The position numbers and the translations under genes were made by a program. DNA of 64,000 nucleotides from Halonotius aquaticus (lineage in GTDB: Archaea > Halobacteriota > Halobacteria > Halobacteriales > Haloferacaceae), in assembly GCF_003605575.1 (NCBI RefSeq), contig NZ_QKNY01000003.1, positions 1 to 64,000 of the forward strand. The letters are read 5' to 3'. The notes beneath the pieces are model-generated. The model ran no database searches, had not been told where the DNA came from, and saw only the letters and a list, made by a program, of their open reading frames with translations. Below, in pieces: positions 43,182 to 53,116 of this stretch. The first letter of the stretch is position 1. Each line of letters starts with the position of its first letter.

Positions 43182-44332
43182 TGTCCGGCCTCCATGATCG
43201 TCGTTATGACACAGTTGCCAAAGCCACCGACGTTGCAGGCAAGCCCAGTCTCGGCCTCGACCTGTCGCGGCCCGGCGGTGCCGGTGAGTTGTTTGTAGAT
43301 CTCATATACTTGGGCGACACCGCTGGCACCGAGGGGATGGCCCTTTGATTTCAGGCCGCCGGAGGTATTGATCGGCAGTTCGCCGTCACGGTCGGTGACA
43401 CCCTCCTCGACGGCTTTCCAGCCCTCGCCCTGCTCGAAGAAGCCGAGCCCCTCCGATTGGAGAAACTCAAGAATGGTGAACATGTCGTGGAGTTCGGCCA
43501 CATCGATATCGTCGGGGCTGAGGCCCGCTTGCTCGTAGGCGATCGCACTTGAGTCGACGACACCATTCATTACTGTTGGATCCTCGCGCTCGTGGACAAC
43601 GTGGGTGTCGGTCGCGCCGCCGATGCCGGAGATGACGGCGTAGTCGTCGGTGTACTCGCTGGCGACCGACTCGGGACACAGCAGGAGGGCAGCCGAGCCA
43701 TCAGTGATGGGACAGAAATCGTATAGCCGTAGCGGATCGGCGACGATCGGCGACTCCATGACCGTATCGAGGTCGACCTCCTTTTGGAACTGGGCGTGTG
43801 GGTTGTCGACGCCGTTTTTGTGATTTTTCACGGCGACCTTGGCGAGACTTTCGCGTGGGGCGTCGTACTCGTGGAGGTATCGCCGGGCGGTCAGCCCAGC
43901 AAAGGAGGGCAGCGTGACGCCGTGTTTGTACTCCGCGGGGTGGGTCAGCGAGGCGATCACGTCGGTCGCCTCGGCGGTGCTGCGGTGGGTCATCTTCTCG
44001 CCGCCGATCAGCAGCGTCAGGTCGCTGGCACCGGACGCAACGGACTGCCACGCGCTGTAGACGCCCGCGCCGCCGGAGGAGCTTGTCTGGTCGATTCGGG
44101 CCGTGTAGGCCGGCAGCGCGTCGAGATCGTGGGCGACGGCGTTGGCGATGCCGGTCTGGCCCTCGAACTCGCCGCTGGCCATATTCGATACGTAGAGATG
44201 CTCAAGGTCGTCGCCGTCGATTTCAGCGTTGGCCAAGCAGTCCTGGCCGGCCTCCGCGAGTAGCTCGCGGATCCAGCCCTCGCGTTGGCCAAACTGGGTC
44301 ATCGACGCGCCGACGATCGCAACGCGATCCAT
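43178..44332 (-). CDS. Acetyl-CoA acetyltransferase-like thiolase
   Basis: A 384-residue thiolase of the archaeal/SCP-x type. It starts MDRVAIVGASMTQFGQREG. The acyl-acceptor cysteine region is replaced by TSSSGGAGVYSAWQS, so the catalytic Cys expected near residue 85 is seen as Ser and needs checking. The conserved His motif is present as GGLKSKGHPLGASGVAQVYE, and the C-terminal Cys-containing segment is TGLACNVGGFGNCVIT. Archaeal thiolases of this class work with HMG-CoA synthase in mevalonate synthesis. The OB-fold partner gene overlaps its 3' end. Confidence 0.88.
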   Translation of the reverse strand: MDRVAIVGASMTQFGQREGWIRELLAEAGQDCLANAEIDGDDLEHLYVSNMASGEFEGQTGIANAVAHDLDALPAYTARIDQTSSSGGAGVYSAWQSVASGASDLTLLIGGEKMTHRSTAEATDVIASLTHPAEYKHGVTLPSFAGLTARRYLHEYDAPRESLAKVAVKNHKNGVDNPHAQFQKEVDLDTVMESPIVADPLRLYDFCPITDGSAALLLCPESVASEYTDDYAVISGIGGATDTHVVHEREDPTVMNGVVDSSAIAYEQAGLSPDDIDVAELHDMFTILEFLQSEGLGFFEQGEGWKAVEEGVTDRDGELPINTSGGLKSKGHPLGASGVAQVYEIYKQLTGTAGPRQVEAETGLACNVGGFGNCVITTIMEAGQ

Positions 44333-44419
44333 ACCACGTCTCTCACGGCGGGGTAGTTACCGATTTCCCTTCCAACCCATCTCGGGCGATTTAACAGGAC
44401 GGCCGGCCGAGAACCCGGT

Positions 44420-44833
44420 ATGGAGCCGGATCGCACGCTGCCGTATCTCGGAGCTGTGGCGTCGCTCGTCTTTACCGTGGTCGCCGCCGCGCCGTATGTG
44501 CTTATCACCGGACAGACGGAGCTGTTGGGTGCCTACTATGGGGCTGGCCCGTTCGGTCTCACCGGCGGGATCTTTCTGGCCATCCTGGGAGTTGTGATCT
44601 TCCTCTCAGGTGTCCGTGGGCAGGCTGATCCGACGCTTGTCGCCGGGATCATGCTCGCGGTTGGGCTGGCTATCTTTGGGCTGACAGCCGCCTGGACGCT
44701 GCTGCTTCCGTCGGGAGTCATCTACAGCTTCCCGCCACAGTACGATTGGCTGGAATTCCATCCCTGGGCAACCCTTGTTGCCAGCGGGCTCATCGGCGGG
44801 GCTGCGGCGGGATACGCGTTCGTCGTCAACTGA
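44420..44833 (+). CDS. Four-helix membrane protein, unknown function
   Basis: A 137-residue protein with four hydrophobic segments: LGAVASLVFTVVAAAPYVLI, GGIFLAILGVVIFLSGV, LVAGIMLAVGLAIFGLTAAWTLL and WATLVASGLIGGAAAGYAFVV. It lacks charge motifs typical of transporters. It is a conserved haloarchaeal membrane protein, but I do not recognise the family securely. It is divergent from the thiolase and convergent with the quinone-reductase gene, 22 bases apart. Confidence 0.8.
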   Translation: MEPDRTLPYLGAVASLVFTVVAAAPYVLITGQTELLGAYYGAGPFGLTGGIFLAILGVVIFLSGVRGQADPTLVAGIMLAVGLAIFGLTAAWTLLLPSGVIYSFPPQYDWLEFHPWATLVASGLIGGAAAGYAFVVN

Positions 44834-44855
44834 GTTTGGTACTATAGCCGCCCGC

Positions 44856-45818
44856 TCAGGGGGTGATAACGAGTTTGCCGAGGAAGCTCTCCGCCAGCAC
44901 CGCACGCTGAGCCTCGGCTGCGCCGTCAAGATCGTACTGCTGAGCGATCTCAATATCCAGGTCGCCCGACGCCAACAGTTGCGCTACATTGCGAAGCGGG
45001 TCTCGCAGATCGGGCGTGTTGAACATGCTCATCAACGTCAACTGCAGATCCTTCCCACGGACGGCTGAAGACTGGCTGAAGCCGACCGATTGCTCCTTTT
45101 CGCCGATGCCGACGACGCGACAGCCGGTAGCGGCCACGTCGGCATCGAACTGGAGGTACTCGTGCATGCGGTGATCGAGAACCACGTCGACACCGCCGTC
45201 GCTGGCGTCAAGGACTGCGTCGGCGAGATCATCGCGGTGGTAGTCGAAGACGTGATCCGCGCCAAGATCGCTAAGCTCGTCGTGATACTGCGGGCTGGCG
45301 GTCGTGATCACCTGTGCGCCCGCGGCGGCCGCGATTTGGACGGCTGCATGGCCGACGCCGCCGCTCCCACCGTGGATCAGACACCTGTCGCCGAGCTGGA
45401 GGTCAGCGTGGTCGATCAGCGCGCGCCACGCCGTGACGGCGGCGACGCCCGCCGCACCGGCAGCGACGGTGTCGACGCCTTCGGGGAGGGTGACGACTCG
45501 GTCGTCGGGGATCGCCGCGTACTCGGCGTACCCGCCGTAGTGATCCTTGCCGATGCCTGTAGCCATGACCGCGTCGCCCTCGCTGAACCCGGTCACGTCG
45601 TCGCCGACGGCAACAACCTCGCCGGCGGCGTCGATGCCGGGGATCATCGGCAGGGTGAACGGCTCGTAAGAGCCCTCTCGAAAGTAGGTGTCGACGGGGT
45701 TGACTGCTGCACCGTCGACGGCGATCAGCACCTCATCGGCCGCCGGTTCGGGGCGGTCGAGTTCGTCTACCTGGAGTACGTCGGTGCCACCGTGGCTATG
45801 GAATCTGACGGCGCGCAT
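44856..45818 (-). CDS. NADPH:quinone oxidoreductase family protein (MDR superfamily)
   Basis: A 320-residue medium-chain dehydrogenase/reductase without zinc ligands, hence of the quinone-reductase type. The start MRAVRFHSHGGTDVLQVDEL and VNPVDTYFREGSY match that subgroup. The Rossmann motif GGSGGVGHAAVQIAAAAGAQVI sits near residue 150. The Cys positions needed for structural and catalytic zinc are missing. Substrate unknown. It is transcribed downstream of nothing obvious and ends convergent with the membrane-protein gene. Confidence 0.92.
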   Translation of the reverse strand: MRAVRFHSHGGTDVLQVDELDRPEPAADEVLIAVDGAAVNPVDTYFREGSYEPFTLPMIPGIDAAGEVVAVGDDVTGFSEGDAVMATGIGKDHYGGYAEYAAIPDDRVVTLPEGVDTVAAGAAGVAAVTAWRALIDHADLQLGDRCLIHGGSGGVGHAAVQIAAAAGAQVITTASPQYHDELSDLGADHVFDYHRDDLADAVLDASDGGVDVVLDHRMHEYLQFDADVAATGCRVVGIGEKEQSVGFSQSSAVRGKDLQLTLMSMFNTPDLRDPLRNVAQLLASGDLDIEIAQQYDLDGAAEAQRAVLAESFLGKLVITP

Positions 45819-45885
45819 ATCTGGGTTGAGGAGTGGGAGTCGAATAAACGCCGCGGCGGGGTCGGGTCGTCAGCAACCTGCCGGA

Positions 45886-47814
<1,929 letters not shown>

Positions 47815-47971
47815 GGATTCTGGGAGTCGACAGCCGCGGATAAGTGTTGTTGGATGCGGTCGTGGGGGCACACAAACACGGCGATGTGTTCACACCCGCT
47901 GGTAGTGTGCGTCGTCAACCGGGGAGGTCGGGTGATGAAGAACTATTGCGGTTCGACCCATAGTCTGTGCA

Positions 47972-49384
47972 ATGCCAACAATGACCGACCTCGCTGTCAT
48001 CGGTGCCGGGCCGGGCGGCTACACCGCGGCGATTCGCGGCGCACAGAAGGGCCTCGATGTCGTCCTCGTCGAGCGCGAAACCGTCGGCGGCGTCTGTCTC
48101 AACCACGGCTGTATCCCCGCGAAGGCGTTGATCCACGCCGCCGGCTTCCAGAAGGATATCGACCACTGGAACGCCCTCGGCATCGAGACCGGCCCGGTCG
48201 ATGTCGACTTCGACGCCATCCAAGATTGGAAGGACAGCGTGGTCGACACACTCGACCAGCAGGTGCTCGATAGCCTCGATCACCACGGCGTCGAAGTGAT
48301 CGAAGGCACCGCTCGGTTCGCGGACTCGAATACACTTCACGTCGACAATGATAGCGGCACCAGCGACGACGAGCCGCAACCGATCACCTTCGAGACGGCG
48401 ATCATCGCTACCGGCTCCGATCCCATCGAGATCCCCGGCCTCGAATACGACCAGAAAGGCGTCATCTCCTCCCGAGAGATCCTGCAGGTCGATGAGGTGC
48501 CCGACGAGATCGTCGTCGTTGGCGGCGGCTACATCGGGATGGAAGCAGTGACGAAATTCTCGAAGTTCGGCGCGCGCGTCAAGATCGTTGAAGCTCTCGA
48601 CCGCGTGCTCACCCAGTTCGAGCCCGAAATCGTCGATTCGATTCAGGAGACCAGCGAGATGTACGACGACGAGATCTACACCTCGACGCTGGCCCAGGGC
48701 GTTGAGTACGACGACGGCCGGCCCGTCCTCGTCGCCGAGCAGGACGACGAGGAAATCCGGCTCTCCGGCGATTACATCGTCGTCGCTGCCGGCCGGGAGC
48801 CAACCGCCGCATACGACCGGCTGAGGCTCGATACCACCGACATCGAACACACTGACAACGGCGTCATCGATGTCGACGACCAGCTTCGGACGGCCGACGA
48901 CAGCATCCTTGCGATCGGCGACGCTGCCGGCCCGCCGTATCTGGCACACGTCGCCGCCCACGAGGGGAAAGTCGCCGCCGCGGTCGCCGCTGGCGAAGAG
49001 CGCGCTGTCGACACCGAGTATATGCCGACAGTGATGTACACCGACCCGGAGGTCGCCACCGTCGGCCTATCTGAGGCTGCGGCTACCGAGCAGTACGACG
49101 ACGTGCTGGTCGGTCGGGTGCCGATGGCAACCTCCGGTCGCGCGCTGACGACCGACAAAACGTCAGGGTATCTCAAGGTGATCGCCGACAGCGACGAACA
49201 ACTGCTTGGTGTGCGGATCGTCGGGGCACGCGCCTCGGATACGATCGCCGAGGCGACGCTGGCCCTCGAACTGGAGGCCTCGCTCGGCGATATCGTGACC
49301 ACGATGCACGCCCATCCGACATTCCCGGAGACACTCGTCGAGGCTGCCGAAGCCGCCCGGGATGAAGCAATCCACGCGTACTGA
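47972..49384 (+). CDS. lpdA: Dihydrolipoamide dehydrogenase (E3 component)
   Basis: A 470-residue flavoprotein disulfide reductase that reoxidises dihydrolipoamide in 2-oxoacid dehydrogenase or glycine-cleavage complexes. It has the FAD motif LAVIGAGPGGYTAAIRGA, the redox-active disulfide GGVCLNHGCIPAKAL, the NAD motif VVVGGGYIGMEAV, a second FAD motif ILAIGDAAGPP and the C-terminal active-site region MHAHPTFPE (catalytic His-Glu pair). No E1 or E2 gene is nearby, so it may be a second paralogue. Start at 47972 or 47981. Divergent from thrS. Confidence 0.93.
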   Translation: MPTMTDLAVIGAGPGGYTAAIRGAQKGLDVVLVERETVGGVCLNHGCIPAKALIHAAGFQKDIDHWNALGIETGPVDVDFDAIQDWKDSVVDTLDQQVLDSLDHHGVEVIEGTARFADSNTLHVDNDSGTSDDEPQPITFETAIIATGSDPIEIPGLEYDQKGVISSREILQVDEVPDEIVVVGGGYIGMEAVTKFSKFGARVKIVEALDRVLTQFEPEIVDSIQETSEMYDDEIYTSTLAQGVEYDDGRPVLVAEQDDEEIRLSGDYIVVAAGREPTAAYDRLRLDTTDIEHTDNGVIDVDDQLRTADDSILAIGDAAGPPYLAHVAAHEGKVAAAVAAGEERAVDTEYMPTVMYTDPEVATVGLSEAAATEQYDDVLVGRVPMATSGRALTTDKTSGYLKVIADSDEQLLGVRIVGARASDTIAEATLALELEASLGDIVTTMHAHPTFPETLVEAAEAARDEAIHAY

Positions 49385-49646
49385 ACGCCATACTGTTGGG
49401 CACGTTGCCGTGGATGGAAGATGTGTTCGGAACTGACCCACCTGATTACTCACCTGGCACCGAACCGCCGAAAAACACGTCGTATGTGAGCGTCCCACAC
49501 GAATACGTCGACAGTCGAAACAGGCGGCCGATACCGGCTGCAGCATCAGTCATGATTGATCACATTGAACCGGGGAGACCAGCTCAGACCCCGAAAAACA
49601 GGCGTTTGTCTCGTTTGTGTGGGTTCGACGGACGACGTAGCCTACA

Positions 49647-49655
49647 TTTATTATT
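49647..49655 (+). promoter_or_regulatory. TATA element
   Basis: TTTATTATT lies 21-29 bases before the ATG at 49676, a normal leaderless spacing. Confidence 0.6.
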
Positions 49656-49675
49656 GTCGAAGCCAAGGGTAAGAT

Positions 49676-49894
49676 ATGATCGCAGAGACGGCGTCGCAGA
49701 TCGCACTTCCGGGCGAACTCGAATCACCCCGAGCAAAGCTTGTGTATCTGTTCCTGTCGATGAACGGCACCGTGACAATCAACGAACTGCAGAATGGCCT
49801 CGATATGAAGAAGATCTCCTTGTACAGCGTCCTCAAATGTCTTGAGAAGCAGAACCTGATCTCGAAAAACGGCGACAGCTACGCGTTGGCATAG
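49676..49894 (+). CDS. Small winged-helix regulator
   Basis: A 72-residue protein made of a single winged helix-turn-helix domain: SPRAKLVYLFLSMNGTVTINELQNGLDMKKISLYSVLKCLEKQNLISKNGDSY. The helix KKISLYSVLKCLE is the probable recognition helix. No sensor domain. It contains one Cys that could be redox-responsive. A TATA element sits 21-29 bases upstream of the ATG, so it is expressed leaderless. The 290-base region before it, after the lpdA stop, holds no convincing gene. Target unknown. Confidence 0.85.
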   Translation: MIAETASQIALPGELESPRAKLVYLFLSMNGTVTINELQNGLDMKKISLYSVLKCLEKQNLISKNGDSYALA

Positions 49895-49981
49895 GTCGTC
49901 AGTCGTCGTCGAACTGTCTCGAACAATTCTCGGCAGCTGCATAGATTTTCTTACCGGTGATACACGCCGTAATACCCACAC

Positions 49982-51262
49982 TTAGCCCTGCCAGACTCGC
50001 ACGTGGTCGGCGGTTCCAGCCCCGACAGCAGCACGGCCCTCGGTGAGTGAGACACCGGTTAGATTCGTCGTCAGCGGGCCATCGAGGTCGAACGACCATG
50101 CCGGCGTAATCCCGTCGTCAGTTCGCCGGAGTGCATCGATCGTCCAACGATCGGTCGTCGGCACAAGTAGTTCGGGCTGGCCGTCGCCGTCGAGATCGCC
50201 AGCCAGGCCGCCATCGAGATTCCGTGAGCCATAGGTGTGACTCGAATACCCCTCACGCGTGGCGACGACTGAAAGTTCGTCGTCGCGGAGGCGGTAGAAC
50301 TCGACGGTTCGGTCGACGTGTGGTTTTCTGACGACAGCGAGTTCGCGGGTTCCGTCCGGGGCGAACGATGCAACACAGAGCTGGTGTCGCCAGCCGGAGC
50401 CATAGATCGGCCCTGTTGCCACCTCGGATCCACCGGTATCATACACCCGAATCCGCGCACCATCGGTCGAATCAGCGACGGTTGTGACGAGCTCAGTTTC
50501 ACCGTCGCCATCGAGGTCAGCCACCAGCGGTGACACCCCCTCGAAAACGGTCGGCGCGTCGAGTTCCACAGTTGTTATGACGCCCTCGGCGGCAGTATCG
50601 ATAACCGCCAGACTGCCAGCCTCGGTTTGATCGCCGAGCGCGCCGTGGCGGTATCGATCCGTCTTCGCCCCGTAGACCGCCAGCCGGCTGTCGTCGACGG
50701 CGACAAGCCGGGCGTCAACCGGTGCGGCCACGGCCAGTCGCGTCGGTGACGCATCGCGCCAGAGCACAACGTCGCCGTTGGTAGCGACATAACAGAGCCC
50801 GCCATCGATGGGAACTGGATGGGTGTGGTCGGCACAGTCCGCCGGTCGGGCGATGAGTTCGGGCGGCCCAGTCGTGCGGTAGCCAACTGGTGGGAGTTGA
50901 ATGGTACCGTGGTCGACCACCAGTTCGCTGTCGCCGCCACTGAGACGGTGAGTTGTGGCGACACCGTCGGACGTGACGATCGTCCAATAGCTATCGGTTT
51001 TACCGGTAGCGAGTAGCCATGCCGGGCGGCCGTCGACATCGATTTCCACCGGAGACGCGTCAGCGACGTTGCCGGTTCCGGCGAGGAGGCGGTTCCCGCT
51101 GGCCTGTAGGTGGGTGTAGGCCGCTGTCGCCGTCGCCGGGCGCGCCGGTGGCGAGCCTGACGGCCCTGATGGAGCGGCTGACTCATCGGTTCCGAGACAG
51201 CCGGCTGTGGCTGTCGCTGCCGAGCCGAGTACGCACAGTAGCCGGCGACGTGAGAGCGGCAT
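49982..51262 (-). CDS. Lipoprotein with FG-GAP-type repeats, Tat-like leader
   Basis: A 426-residue exported protein. The N terminus MPLSRRRLLCVLGSAATATAGCLG has a twin-arginine leader (SRRRLL) and a lipobox (TAGC), so Cys22 should be lipid-modified and the protein anchored outside the cell. The mature part holds beta-propeller repeats of the FG-GAP type: VADLDGDGETELVTTV near residue 250 and AGDLDGDGQPELLVPT near 370, with calcium-binding-like DxDxDG loops. Function may be adhesion or binding; not known. It is convergent with the small wHTH gene. Confidence 0.9.
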   Translation of the reverse strand: MPLSRRRLLCVLGSAATATAGCLGTDESAAPSGPSGSPPARPATATAAYTHLQASGNRLLAGTGNVADASPVEIDVDGRPAWLLATGKTDSYWTIVTSDGVATTHRLSGGDSELVVDHGTIQLPPVGYRTTGPPELIARPADCADHTHPVPIDGGLCYVATNGDVVLWRDASPTRLAVAAPVDARLVAVDDSRLAVYGAKTDRYRHGALGDQTEAGSLAVIDTAAEGVITTVELDAPTVFEGVSPLVADLDGDGETELVTTVADSTDGARIRVYDTGGSEVATGPIYGSGWRHQLCVASFAPDGTRELAVVRKPHVDRTVEFYRLRDDELSVVATREGYSSHTYGSRNLDGGLAGDLDGDGQPELLVPTTDRWTIDALRRTDDGITPAWSFDLDGPLTTNLTGVSLTEGRAAVGAGTADHVRVWQG

Positions 51263-51350
51263 TGCTGGCTGTTGGTGTAGTAGTCGGAAAAAGCCGTGCC
51301 GATTGCTTACCAGCAGCGCAACGACGACTCACTTCGTTCGCAGAATTGAA

Positions 51351-51424
51351 TGGGCTCGCCCGGATTCGAACCGGGGTCACGGGCACCCAAGGCCCGAAGT
51401 ATGGCCAAGCTAACCCACGAGCCC
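51351..51424 (-). tRNA. tRNA-Pro (TGG)
   Basis: Minus-strand acceptor GGGCTCG (51424-51418) pairs with CGAGCCC, with discriminator A at 51351. The anticodon stem CGGGC/GCCCG encloses CTTGGGT, giving anticodon TGG for proline. The T-arm has GGTTCGAATCC. The gene is 74 nt without intron, and CCA is not encoded. Confidence 0.95.
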
Positions 51425-51469
51425 GCAACCAACGATACCGGGGACGTGGTGTAAAGCGTTTCGTTTGGC

Positions 51470-52705
51470 TTACCCCACAGTGCAGTCATCACCGACGCCA
51501 GGCGCGCTGGCGGCAACCCCCTCGTCACGCAGTTCAGCAGCGAATCCCTCACAGTTGTCGCCGTGGTTGACGAGCACCGTCGCCTCCTCGTAGGCATCGA
51601 GAAATGATCGCAACCCATCGCGGTCGGCGTGAGCAGAGAAATCAAAGAGTGCAGTTTGGGCAGCGACCGGCCGAACCCCGCCGTTGAGCTCACATCGGCC
51701 CGTCTCAAGCAGTTCTCGCCCGGGCGTCCCCTCGACCTGATAGCCGGTCAGCGAGATCCGGTTGGTCGGGTCGGTTCTAATCTCGGGGATATAGGTCATC
51801 GCCGGCCCGCCGGCGAGCATCCCACTGGTGGTGACGATAACGGTATTTTGAGCGGCGATCCGTTTTCGTTGGCCGTCCCGGCCGGTGACTGTGCGCGCGT
51901 GGCGGGCGGCGCGATCGAGAGCGTCGGCATCGCGCAGAAAATCAGGGTACCCCCGAAGCATGTCAAGTACCTCGACGCCCATCCCGTCGACGTAGCAGTC
52001 GATATCGTGGGCGGCACAGACCATGAGCACCTCCTGTGTGCGCCCGATCCCGAAGGCCGGGACGACGACAGTGCCACCCTCCCACAGCGTCGTCCGCGTC
52101 GTCTCCGCGAAGCGAGCTTCGACCGACTCGCGGTTCTCGTGGGACACGTCTGCGTAGGTTGATTCACAGATAACGACATCCGCCGCGGGCCGCGCTGTCG
52201 ATCCCGACAACAACCTGGTGTCGTCGGTGTGAAAATCCGCAGTGTACAGCAGCCGCGTGTCGCCGTCGTCGACGAGAACGTGCGCGCTGCCGGGGATGTG
52301 GCCGGCGTCGTAGAGGGTGATCTCGTGGCCTGCCGCCTCGAAGGACTCGCGGTAGCCGTGTCGACACTCGACTTCCCCGAGGCGGGCGACGTGAGTCTGC
52401 GTAAAGGGACACTGCATGGTGCCGCCATGGAGTTTCAGCGTATCGCGGGCAAGAATCCGGGTCAGTGCCGCGGTCGGCGGCGTCCAGTGGATCTCGGGGC
52501 GGCGGTCACCCGAGAGCAGCGTCGGCACCGCACCGGCGTGATCGAGGTGGCCGTGGGAGACAACAACGGCTTCGGGCTCGATGTCACCGACAGGGTACTG
52601 CATCGGCGTTGCTGTCTGAACCCCGTAATCAAGCAGCAGGCGATCGTTGACGAGGATTGCACTGCGACCAACCTCGCCAGCCCCGCCGAGAAACTGCACG
52701 TCCAT
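51470..52705 (-). CDS. Beta-CASP metallo-beta-lactamase ribonuclease (aCPSF2-like)
   Basis: A 411-residue nuclease related to CPSF-73 and RNase J. The metallo-beta-lactamase domain has the metal motif VSHGHLDHAG and later acidic and His ligands (YTADFHTDD, YDAGHIPGSAH). The beta-CASP domain spans residues about 190-350, with CESTYADVSHENRE, VVPAFGIGRTQE, TTSGMLAGGPA and FSAHADRDGL. The N-terminal KH domains of the larger aCPSF1 are absent, so this is the short form. Its role is probably RNA processing or decay. The ATG at 52703-52705 (MDVQFLGGAGEVG) is used in preference to 52711. Confidence 0.92.
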   Translation of the reverse strand: MDVQFLGGAGEVGRSAILVNDRLLLDYGVQTATPMQYPVGDIEPEAVVVSHGHLDHAGAVPTLLSGDRRPEIHWTPPTAALTRILARDTLKLHGGTMQCPFTQTHVARLGEVECRHGYRESFEAAGHEITLYDAGHIPGSAHVLVDDGDTRLLYTADFHTDDTRLLSGSTARPAADVVICESTYADVSHENRESVEARFAETTRTTLWEGGTVVVPAFGIGRTQEVLMVCAAHDIDCYVDGMGVEVLDMLRGYPDFLRDADALDRAARHARTVTGRDGQRKRIAAQNTVIVTTSGMLAGGPAMTYIPEIRTDPTNRISLTGYQVEGTPGRELLETGRCELNGGVRPVAAQTALFDFSAHADRDGLRSFLDAYEEATVLVNHGDNCEGFAAELRDEGVAASAPGVGDDCTVG

Positions 52706-52756
52706 TAGCAACTGATCGTCGCTGGCGACGCTTTCATCCGTCGATCCGCGGTCGCG

Positions 52757-53050
52757 TTAGGTGTCGAGTGCTGGATCGCCTGCTTTCGCTTGGACGGTGA
52801 AGTGTTGGTAGCCGCCGTAGGCGAGTTCGAGCGCGCCAAGCCACCAGTTCCAGCGGTCGACGAGATCCGCACCGTCGGGGGCATCCTGTAGATTATCGAC
52901 AATGTCGTCAACGCTGAGCGCGACGCCGCGGTCGGCTTCGGGTTTGCCGACGGCGGCGAGATCGGTTGCCTGGCGGACGACGACGCGGCGGTCGGCCGCT
53001 GGGCTATCGAAGGCCTCTCGCAGGGCGTCGTCGAGATGAGTCGCGTCCAC
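52757..53050 (-). CDS. Hypothetical protein
   Basis: A 97-residue acidic haloarchaeal protein starting with GTG (53050). It holds a helical N terminus (THLDDALREAFDSPAADRRVVVRQATDLA), VALSVDDIVDNLQ and WNWWLGALELAYGGYQHF. The tryptophan-rich stretch and repeated acidic residues suggest a small helical domain. Family not recognised. It lies 66 bases downstream of the dihydroorotase gene on the same strand. Confidence 0.72.
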   Translation of the reverse strand: MDATHLDDALREAFDSPAADRRVVVRQATDLAAVGKPEADRGVALSVDDIVDNLQDAPDGADLVDRWNWWLGALELAYGGYQHFTVQAKAGDPALDT

Positions 53051-53116
53051 AGTTGGTTAACGGGCGCAGTGCATATGAGTCCAGCGGCCGCCCCACGGCT
53101 GGTGGAACGCGACCCC

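Noticed and set aside
49396-49845. Plus-strand frame between lpdA and the small winged-helix gene
   Set aside because: It overlaps the winged-helix gene in another frame and its second half is Arg-rich; no motif was seen.
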